Position numbers and translations under genes: made by a program. Shown here one piece after another: positions 1 to 4,663 of a stretch of 5,285 nt of DNA. A model generated the notes under the pieces. It saw only the letters and a list, made by a program, of their open reading frames with translations, searched no databases and was not told the DNA's origin. Origin of the DNA: Thermoplasmata archaeon (GTDB lineage: Archaea > Thermoplasmatota > Thermoplasmata > Lutacidiplasmatales > UBA184); NCBI GenBank assembly GCA_030040035.1, contig JASHUJ010000132.1:1-5285 (forward strand). The letters run 5' to 3'. How positions within the stretch are numbered: position 1 is the first letter of the stretch; each line of letters opens with the position of its first letter.

Positions 1-1
1 C

Positions 2-859
2 GGCTTCGAGCCGCTACCGGCGACGTTCTGGGAGCGCTCGATGCTGGTCCGTCCTCCGGGCCGCGAGGTCGTCTGCCACGCGAGCGCGTGGGACATCGAC
101 TACGTCGACGATCTCCGCCTCAAGATGTGCATCGAGGGTTCGGGCGAGGATTTCCTGACGGTCCACCACGAGCTCGGGCACAACTACTACCAGCGCGCCT
201 ACGCGCGCCAGCCGTACCTGTTCCGCGACAGCGCGCACGACGGCTTCCACGAGGCCGTCGGGGACACGATCGCGCTCTCGATCACGCCGGAGTATCTCGT
301 GCAGGTCGGTCTGCTCGACCGGGTGCCGGGATCCGACGCCGATCTCGGCCTCCTCCTCCACTGGGCCCTCCAGAAGATCGCGTTCCTGCCGTTCGGCCTC
401 CTCATCGACGAGTGGCGGTGGCGGGTCTTCTCGGGGGAGATCGCGCCCGACGACTACAACCCGGCGTGGTGGGAGATCCGGGAGCGCCTGCAGGGGGTGA
501 CGAGCCCGCCCGGACGGGACCCGGGCGAGTTCGACCCCGGGGCGAAATTCCACGTCGCGGCGAACGTCCCGTACATCCGCTACTTCCTCGCGCACATCCT
601 CCAGTTCCAGTTCCACCGGGCGCTGGTCCGGGCCGCCGGGGCCTCGGGTCCCCTGCACCGCGCCTCGATCTTCGGATCCCGGGCCGCGGGGGACCGGCTG
701 CGCGCCATGCTCGAGCTGGGCAGCAGCCGGGAGTGGCCCGACGCGCTGGAGGTCCTGACGGGAGAGCGCCGGATGGACGCGACGGCGCTCGTCGACTACT
801 TCCGACCTCTCCAGCGCTGGCTGGACGAGCAGACCCGGGGGCTCCCGGTCGGCTGGTGA
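2..859 (+). CDS. ACE-like zinc peptidase, family M2 (C-terminal part, start off window)
   Basis: This is the C-terminal 285 residues of a peptidyl-dipeptidase of the angiotensin-converting enzyme family, which removes C-terminal dipeptides from oligopeptides using one zinc ion. The frame is already open at base 2 (GFEPLP...). Residues below are numbered from there. The zinc site is HELGH at 56-60, with the third ligand Glu84 in FHEAVGD; the 27-residue Glu-to-Glu spacing equals that of ACE. The block KFHVAANVPYIRYF carries equivalents of testis-ACE Lys511, His513, Tyr520, Arg522 and Tyr523, which serve substrate binding, transition-state stabilisation and the chloride site. Cys25 and Cys43 match the ACE Cys352-Cys370 disulfide. 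The Cys538-Cys550 pair is replaced by Val and Ala. A kept disulfide suggests work outside the cytoplasm, but the N-terminus and any signal peptide are not visible. The end, LPVGW and TGA, resembles the normal family C-terminus, so this side is intact. It converges with the permease gene across 33 bases. In that gap I see GC-rich sequence and no clear terminator. Confidence 0.95.
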   Translation, partial: GFEPLPATFWERSMLVRPPGREVVCHASAWDIDYVDDLRLKMCIEGSGEDFLTVHHELGHNYYQRAYARQPYLFRDSAHDGFHEAVGDTIALSITPEYLVQVGLLDRVPGSDADLGLLLHWALQKIAFLPFGLLIDEWRWRVFSGEIAPDDYNPAWWEIRERLQGVTSPPGRDPGEFDPGAKFHVAANVPYIRYFLAHILQFQFHRALVRAAGASGPLHRASIFGSRAAGDRLRAMLELGSSREWPDALEVLTGERRMDATALVDYFRPLQRWLDEQTRGLPVGW

Positions 860-892
860 TCCGACGCGCGCGCGGAACGACGGGCCGCGGGG

Positions 893-2503
893 CTAGAACG
901 GCAGCTGGCGGAAGAGCTGGTCGAACCCGGAGCGGGCCCAGAAGAACGCGAGCGCCCCGGCCGCGATCGCGATGCCCCCCGACCCGATCGCGAAACCGAC
1001 GACCGCCTGCGAGACGGCCGGCGCGAGGAACGCGTACGTCGCCGGAACGAGGATCGAGAACAGGATCACCATCCCGGACGCGAGCGCCCCGACCATCGCG
1101 CCCGGTCGAAGGTACTGCGGCCGGGGTCGGTCTTGGTAGTCCGAGTACCGCGCGGCGAACGCGAGACCCCAGAAGGCGAGGACGACCGCCGCCGCCGCGC
1201 ACGCGACGATGAACCCCCCGAGCGCCCGGAGCGGCAGGCCGAACAGCGCGGAGACCACGATCGGCATCCCGAACGCCGCGACGAGCGTCGGGACGAGGAT
1301 CGACGCGGCCTTCGCGCGCAGCACGTTGCGACCGGTGATCGGGTAGGCGTAGAGCGACTGGAGCGCCCGCCGCTCCTGGCCGATCGAGGTCACCGAGAGG
1401 AGGAGCGCGAAGAACCCGACGACCCATCCGACCCACAAGATCGAGCCCAGGCGGCCGAACATCGAGCCCTCGACCGCGAGGAGGAGCAGGAGCACTACCG
1501 GGATCACCAGCGTCGGCAGCATCTCGCGACGCCGGACGAACCCCCGCAGGTCCTTCGAAGCGATCGCCGCCTCGGGCCCGGAGAGCCCGACCGCCGCGAG
1601 GTACGGATGACCGGGCCGCACCGCCGGCGCGATCTCGGCGACCTCAGCGGGATTGGGGACCCAGAAGCGGGCGCGGACGGCCCCGGCCGAATACACGAGC
1701 AGGACGAGGAAGACGAACTGGCCGGCGGCGAAGGCCCCGGCGAGCGCGCTCGACCCCGCGGACCACTCGGCGAGCGCGCGGGTCGACCAGAAGAGCGGGA
1801 TCGCGGAGGTGATCCACTCGAACGCCGTCGCTTCCCGGATGAACCCGAGGATGATCACCGGGTTGAACGCGAGGTCGAAGATCAGGATCAGCCCGATGAG
1901 GAGGACGGCGCGCAGGACGATCACGAGGCGTGCGAAGCGTCCCGCGCCGAGGGAGCCGGTCCGCTGGACGACCGAGCGCACCATCTCGACCAGGACGGCC
2001 CCCTCCACGAGCCCGAGGACGGTGAGGAAGGCGGTCAGCGCGAACGTCGCCGGGACGCCGACCGCGAGCGTTACCGGTAGGAACGCCCCGAGCAACAGAG
2101 CGATGCCGGGCGAGTACGAGTAGGAGATCGCGGTCGCCGACGCGGCCACGTACTCGGCCGGCGAGAGCGGCAGCCAGTTCGCGGCATCGCTCGACGAGAA
2201 CCGCGAGGCGTTCGTCAGCTCGAACATCACGCCCGCGATGAGCGTGGCGGCCACCGCCACGAGGGGGAACAGGGGAGCGAGCGTGACGACGGAGAGACGG
2301 AGCTCGGTCGAGGTGAGCCCGAGCGGGCCCAGGGCGAGCGAGACGACGGCGAACGCCGCCAGGAAGAGCCCGGCGTCGGCGATCGCGATGACGATCCCTC
2401 GCCCGAGGAAGCTTCGGGGATTCGTGTTCGGGCGACCCGCGCGCAGCTGCGAGGCGACCAGGATCTGGGCCAGACGGCGGACGCGATGAAGGTCCGTGAC
2501 GAT
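893..2503 (-). CDS. ABC-2-type exporter permease (about 536 residues, non-canonical start)
   Basis: Integral membrane subunit of an ABC exporter, partner of the ATPase encoded immediately upstream. I count about 12 hydrophobic segments by eye, near residues 37-58, 71-92, 132-152, 153-174, 193-218, 253-274, 329-347, 353-373, 402-422, 428-451, 469-496 and 499-523. Charged, probably cytoplasmic stretches lie at the N-terminus and around 277-328. The two halves look alike: NWLPLSPAEYVAAS in the first half resembles SLYAYPITGRNVLRAK in the second, and ILVASQLRAG resembles AAIASKDLRG. This fits the tandem 6+6 helix design of large ABC-2 permeases. The first in-frame GTG is at 2260, but starting there would delete the first helix and cut into the second. 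Upstream codons remain clearly coding back to the ATPase TGA, with no ATG, GTG or TTG. I therefore place the start at ATC (2501-2503); GTC at 2498-2500 is equally possible. Substrate unknown. Confidence 0.85.
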   Translation of the reverse strand: MVTDLHRVRRLAQILVASQLRAGRPNTNPRSFLGRGIVIAIADAGLFLAAFAVVSLALGPLGLTSTELRLSVVTLAPLFPLVAVAATLIAGVMFELTNASRFSSSDAANWLPLSPAEYVAASATAISYSYSPGIALLLGAFLPVTLAVGVPATFALTAFLTVLGLVEGAVLVEMVRSVVQRTGSLGAGRFARLVIVLRAVLLIGLILIFDLAFNPVIILGFIREATAFEWITSAIPLFWSTRALAEWSAGSSALAGAFAAGQFVFLVLLVYSAGAVRARFWVPNPAEVAEIAPAVRPGHPYLAAVGLSGPEAAIASKDLRGFVRRREMLPTLVIPVVLLLLLAVEGSMFGRLGSILWVGWVVGFFALLLSVTSIGQERRALQSLYAYPITGRNVLRAKAASILVPTLVAAFGMPIVVSALFGLPLRALGGFIVACAAAAVVLAFWGLAFAARYSDYQDRPRPQYLRPGAMVGALASGMVILFSILVPATYAFLAPAVSQAVVGFAIGSGGIAIAAGALAFFWARSGFDQLFRQLPF

Positions 2504-2511
2504 CCCCCCTC
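2504..2511 (-). promoter_or_regulatory. G-rich ribosome-binding-like run before the permease
   Basis: On the minus strand GAGGGGGG begins inside the ATPase TGA and runs up to the ATC at 2503. Read as a GAGG core, it lies 4 bases from ATC and 7 bases from the following GTC. It supports initiation right after the ATPase stop by translational coupling, although neither codon is a standard start. The match to a Shine-Dalgarno sequence is visible; its use is inferred. Confidence 0.45.
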
Positions 2512-3355
2512 AGTGGCTGAGGGCGGCGACGACGTCGCTCAGGTCGCCGGTCCCGGTGAGCGCGAGGAAGACCTCCTCGAGCCCCGAGCCGGCCAGGCCC
2601 GCCTGGGCGCGCAGGACCGGCACGGTCCCCGAGGCCACGACCTCGCCGTGGCGAAGGATCACGACGTGGTCGCAGATGGCCTCGGCGATCTCGAGCACGT
2701 GCGTGCTGAACACGACGCCGACCCCCTCGTGGCGCGCCAGGTTGCGCAGCAGGTCCTTCGTCACCCGGGCCGATCGGGGGTCGAGTCCGTTCAGCGGCTC
2801 GTCGAGGATCAGGACCCGGGGTCGGTGGGCGAGCGCGGCGGAGAGCGCGACCTTCTGCTTCATCCCCTGGGAGTAGCTGCTGATGAGCGCGTTCTCGTGC
2901 CCGGCCAGCTCGAGACCCGCCAGGAACTGCGCGATCCGCTCGGAACGCACTTCGCGTGGGAGTCCGTACATGTCCGCGACGAAGTCGAGGTATTCCGCTC
3001 CGGTCAGGAACTCGTAGAGCGCCGGGGCTTCGGGCACGTACCCGACGAGGCGCTTGATCGCCACCGGATCCTCGCGCACCTCGTGCCCCAAGACCCGGAT
3101 CTCGCCGAGATCCGGCCGCACGAGCCCGAGGATCGATTTCATCAGGGTCGACTTGCCGGCTCCGTTCGGCCCCAAGAGACCGACGATCTCACCGGAGGGT
3201 ACGGTGAAGCTCACGTGGCTCAGCGCCTGGATCGTCGCGTATCGCTTCGAGACGCCTCGCACGTCGATCGCGAGCGCCGAAGATCCTCCGGTCGGCGAGC
3301 CCTCCGTCGGCAGCGGGCGAGGCGAGGTACCGGGAACGGAAAGGACGTCGGTCAT
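2510..3355 (-). CDS. ABC transporter ATP-binding protein (exporter type)
   Basis: Cytoplasmic ATPase of 281 residues that would power the permease encoded next to it. The nucleotide-binding domain begins near residue 28 (LAIDVRGVSKRY). Walker A is GPNGAGKST at 62-70. The Q-loop position holds Glu109 in GYVPE, common in ABC-2 exporter ATPases. The signature is YSQGM near 161-165, Walker B is VLILDEP with Asp185 and Glu186, the D-loop reads NGLDP, and the switch histidine is His219 in FSTHV. All motifs needed for hydrolysis are present, and the length is near the family norm for a single-domain subunit. The ATG at 3353-3355 is preferred. An upstream GTG at 3448 would add 31 residues of non-domain sequence and would remove the candidate promoter. 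The first 25 residues, rich in Pro, Ser and Gly, are a low-complexity leader. The gene ends with TGA in the same frame as the permease, with no room for a separate promoter between them. Confidence 0.95.
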   Translation of the reverse strand: MTDVLSVPGTSPRPLPTEGSPTGGSSALAIDVRGVSKRYATIQALSHVSFTVPSGEIVGLLGPNGAGKSTLMKSILGLVRPDLGEIRVLGHEVREDPVAIKRLVGYVPEAPALYEFLTGAEYLDFVADMYGLPREVRSERIAQFLAGLELAGHENALISSYSQGMKQKVALSAALAHRPRVLILDEPLNGLDPRSARVTKDLLRNLARHEGVGVVFSTHVLEIAEAICDHVVILRHGEVVASGTVPVLRAQAGLAGSGLEEVFLALTGTGDLSDVVAALSH

Positions 3356-3390
3356 CCGACTGGATTCCGCTCCGAGTACACGGGCCACCC

Positions 3391-3400
3391 GTCTTAAGCC
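3391..3400 (-). promoter_or_regulatory. candidate TATA box for the ATPase-permease operon
   Basis: The 138-base gap between the regulator stop (3494) and the ATPase ATG (3355) is GC-rich. It has one A/T island, reading GGCTTAAGAC on the minus strand, about 40 bases before the ATG. If it is an archaeal TATA box, transcription would start near 3369 with a leader of about 14 bases. It is short and imperfect, and read-through from the regulator gene could equally serve the operon. I see nothing else in the gap. Confidence 0.35.
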
Positions 3401-3493
3401 GGTGCCGCCGGAATCGAGGAGATCGACGTCGAGCGCCACGCGAGCCACCGGCGCCGGCGGACTCGAGCGGCGTCCGAGCAGGTTCGCGTCCGA

Positions 3494-4105
3494 TCAGTTG
3501 TCGCGCGTCCACGCCGGCGGAGTCGCACCGAACGTGGCCAGGAACGTGACCGTCCCCTCGACCGGCGCCGTCGGGCGCAGCGCGTCGACCGCGTGCACCA
3601 GGAGCTCGTAGGCCGCATCGTCGGCATCGCCCGACGCTCCCGACGGTCCGTCGCCTTCGGGGACGTACACATGGAGTCGTCCCTCGTGGACGCCCAACAG
3701 GACGTACTCGGATCCGTCCCGCCGTCCCCAAGCGAGCAGGCGCTCGTCGTCCCGATCGACGACCCCGACCCATCGCAGCGATCCGAACCAGCGCCCCGTG
3801 AGACGGGTCAGGAGCCCGTCGCCGGTCGTACCGCTCGGCAGATCGATGGCCGCGATCGTCCGCAGGTCGCGCGTGAGGCTCGCGCGGGCGGGGTCGAGGC
3901 TCGCGAGGGCCCGATACCCTCCATCGACCCGCTCGACCAGCCCCTCACGCTCGAGCCGACGCAGGGCGCGCGACAGGGACTCCGGGTGCGCTCGCAGGAC
4001 CCGCTTCAGCCCGCTGAACGCAAGGCGCCCCGGGAGCCCCTGGAGCGCCGAGAGGACTCGTTCGTCCAGCCGCGACGACTGGAACTCGCTCGGCTCCTCG
4101 GACAC
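3494..4105 (-). CDS. winged-helix transcriptional regulator with unknown C-terminal domain
   Basis: A 203-residue cytoplasmic protein whose first third is a winged helix-turn-helix. Residues 12-29 (RLDERVLSALQGLP...) form the first helix. HPESLSRALRRLEREGL at about 40-56 supplies the recognition helix, in the style of ArsR/MarR/Lrp-type folds. VERVDGGYRAL at 57-67 is the wing. Residues 75-200 alternate short strand-like and helical stretches (RWVGVVD, YVLLGV, LHVYVPEG) and match no domain I recognise; this part could sense a ligand or drive dimerisation. There is no cysteine, so a thiol or Cys-metal sensor is unlikely. The GTG start at 4103-4105 follows GGAGG by 5 bases. The gene lies upstream of the ABC ATPase on the same strand, so it probably controls the exporter and itself. 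It also faces the divergent small-protein/protease operon and could act there. The DNA-binding fold is fairly sure; the targets are inferred. Confidence 0.85.
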   Translation of the reverse strand: MSEEPSEFQSSRLDERVLSALQGLPGRLAFSGLKRVLRAHPESLSRALRRLEREGLVERVDGGYRALASLDPARASLTRDLRTIAAIDLPSGTTGDGLLTRLTGRWFGSLRWVGVVDRDDERLLAWGRRDGSEYVLLGVHEGRLHVYVPEGDGPSGASGDADDAAYELLVHAVDALRPTAPVEGTVTFLATFGATPPAWTRDN

Positions 4106-4110
4106 GATTT

Positions 4111-4115
4111 CCTCC
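4111..4115 (-). promoter_or_regulatory. Shine-Dalgarno site fixing the regulator GTG start
   Basis: GGAGG on the minus strand, 5 bases before the GTG at 4105. It is a near-ideal match and spacing, and it justifies the GTG start. Confidence 0.7.
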
Positions 4116-4135
4116 GCGACTCCTAGCGGCCGGTT

Positions 4136-4143
4136 CCTTTTAG
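4136..4143 (-). promoter_or_regulatory. candidate TATA box for the regulator gene
   Basis: CTAAAAGG on the minus strand is centred about 35 bases before the regulator GTG. An archaeal TATA box here would place the transcript start near 4114, giving a leader of about 10 bases that just contains the GGAGG site. It is the clearest A/T island on this side of the divergent region. Confidence 0.45.
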
Positions 4144-4151
4144 CGGGTCAG

Positions 4152-4165
4152 TTACGCGACCGTAA
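4152..4165. repeat. 14-base inverted repeat, candidate operator
   Basis: TTACG-CGAC-CGTAA is a perfect inverted repeat with 5-base arms and a 4-base spacer. It lies just upstream of the candidate TATA box of the regulator gene. The position and size suit a winged-helix dimer site, for example for autoregulation. Arms this short can arise by chance. Confidence 0.4.
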
Positions 4166-4167
4166 TC

Positions 4168-4177
4168 ATCGCGCGAT
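4168..4177. repeat. 10-base perfect palindrome
   Basis: ATCGCGCGAT equals its own reverse complement and lies in the divergent promoter region, 2 bases after the 14-base inverted repeat. It may be part of the same regulatory patch. In DNA this rich in CG it may also be chance. Confidence 0.25.
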
Positions 4178-4216
4178 CCGACACCGAGGCGGCCCGGCGG
4201 AGGGGCCGCGAAAATG

Positions 4217-4242
4217 TGACCGGTCGGCAATCGACCCGGTCA
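4217..4242. repeat. 26-base imperfect inverted repeat at the small-protein promoter
   Basis: Two arms pair over 10 bases with a single bulged C at 4237: TGACC (4217-4221) with GGTCA (4238-4242), and GGTCG (4222-4226) with CGACC (4232-4236), around a GCAAT centre. A second register gives uninterrupted 7-base arms, TGACCGG and CCGGTCA. The repeat abuts the candidate TATA box at 4242-4247. It would therefore cover the transcription factor B element region, a good place for a repressor or activator. It is probably upstream of the transcript start, so a DNA role is more likely than an RNA hairpin. Confidence 0.5.
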
Positions 4243-4247
4243 ATATC
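4242..4247 (+). promoter_or_regulatory. candidate TATA box for the small-protein/protease operon
   Basis: AATATC is the only A/T-rich hexamer shortly before the plus-strand operon and is centred about 33 bases before the ATG at 4278. It predicts a start near 4271 and an almost leaderless transcript, which fits the lack of a clear Shine-Dalgarno sequence before that ATG. Confidence 0.4.
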
Positions 4248-4277
4248 CTCGCCCGTCCGGTGACGTAGGTTGGAACG

Positions 4278-4550
4278 ATGGTTCCAGAGCTACACATGAC
4301 CGAGAACGAGTCGGAAACGGGACGAGGGCACTTCCGGTACGGACCGTGGGTCTGGTCCGCCTACCGTGCGTACAACGAGCTGCTTCGGGAGAAGATCAAG
4401 AAGCGGTTCGACGCGCAGGAAGGGCCGTGGATGGACCAGGTCGCGGAACTCCTGGTGCAGATCGTGAACGCGCGCTGGGAGGGAGGCCGCAAGAAGGAGA
4501 AGGAGGCCGAGGCGTTGTTCGAGAAGCTCCAGAAGCTTCTCGAGGAGTGA
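4278..4550 (+). CDS. small helical protein of unknown function (90 residues)
   Basis: I do not recognise this protein. It is highly charged and predicted mostly helical. Residues 1-17 are polar and probably loose. An aromatic patch follows at 18-32 (His18, Phe19, Tyr21, Trp24, Trp26, Tyr29, Tyr32). It runs into helix 25-46 (YRAYNELLREKIKKRF), a second amphipathic helix near 51-67 with Trp51 and Trp67, and a Lys/Glu-rich C-terminal helix (70-90, ending FEKLQKLLEE) that could form a coiled coil. There is no signal peptide, membrane segment or cysteine. ATG at 4278 suits the leaderless promoter; ATG at 4296 (MTENES...) is an alternative start. It is the first gene of an operon that continues into a proline-rich mini-protein and an HtrA-like protease, so a partner, adaptor or co-stress role is possible but only inferred from position. 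It is divergent from the regulator. Confidence 0.75.
   Translation: MVPELHMTENESETGRGHFRYGPWVWSAYRAYNELLREKIKKRFDAQEGPWMDQVAELLVQIVNARWEGGRKKEKEAEALFEKLQKLLEE
4519..4543 (+). repeat. 10-base-arm hairpin at the end of the small helical gene
   Basis: TCGAGAAGCT (4519-4528) and AGCTTCTCGA (4534-4543) are perfect reverse complements around a CCAGA loop. The stem ends 4 bases before the stop codon and 12 bases before the next ATG. In RNA it would be a stable hairpin next to the GAGGAG that could serve the next gene. It also encodes part of the helical tail, where repeated Glu-Lys-Leu codons could create it by chance. No T-run follows, so it is not a bacterial-type terminator. Confidence 0.45.
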
Positions 4551-4555
4551 GGCCG

Positions 4556-4663
4556 ATGGACGTACCCGGCCAGCCGATGCCCCTGCCTCCGAACGGGCCC
4601 GAGCCGCTGATGCCGTGGCCCGGGACGGCGGACCCCCGAAGCACCCGGGGAGGGCGGCCGTGA
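4556..4663 (+). CDS. probable proline-rich mini-protein (35 residues)
   Basis: A short frame beginning ATG five bases after the stop of the helical protein gene. It encodes MDVPGQPMPLPPNGPEPL followed by MPWPGTADPRSTRGGRP. About a quarter of residues are proline, so it is likely disordered, with no membrane segment or signal peptide. GAGGAG at 4542-4547 lies 8 bases before the ATG. Its TGA overlaps the protease GTG in GTGA (4660-4663), the classic arrangement for translational coupling. That overlap and the tight packing are the main reasons to believe it. It could instead be a chance frame in GC-rich leader sequence, whose use simply delivers ribosomes to the protease start. No function is proposed beyond a possible linker or protease-associated peptide. 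Confidence 0.5.
   Translation: MDVPGQPMPLPPNGPEPLMPWPGTADPRSTRGGRP
4649..4653 (+). promoter_or_regulatory. Shine-Dalgarno site fixing the protease GTG start
   Basis: GGAGG lies 6 bases before the GTG at 4660. It favours this start over an in-frame GTG at 4615, which has no such site. Confidence 0.65.

Noticed and set aside
14..658. Long minus-strand open frame over the M2 peptidase
   Set aside because: It is antisense to a clearly recognised enzyme and has the Arg/Glu/Val/Asp-rich composition typical of shadow frames in GC-rich DNA.
860..892. Possible terminator between the converging peptidase and permease genes
   Set aside because: The gap is a CG-rich alternating stretch with no clear stem-loop and no T-run on either strand.
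1133..2080. Plus-strand open frame of 315 codons over the permease
   Set aside because: It is extremely rich in Arg, Glu, Asp and Gly with no fold-like pattern, and lies antisense to a membrane protein with clear helices.
893..2260. Permease starting at the first in-frame GTG (2260)
   Set aside because: This start falls inside the second membrane helix. It would remove the first helix and an N-terminal segment that matches the second half of the protein.
2486..3397. Plus-strand open frame of 303 codons over the ABC ATPase
   Set aside because: It is antisense to an ATPase with every ABC motif; the composition is shadow-like.
2510..3448. ATPase starting at the upstream GTG (3448)
   Set aside because: It adds 31 residues outside the ABC domain and overlaps the TATA-like element; the ATG at 3355 gives a normal length.
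4346..4663. A 105-codon frame ending at the same stop as the proline-rich mini-protein
   Set aside because: Its first two thirds overlap the helical protein gene in another frame and look like a shadow; only the part from 4556 is plausible.
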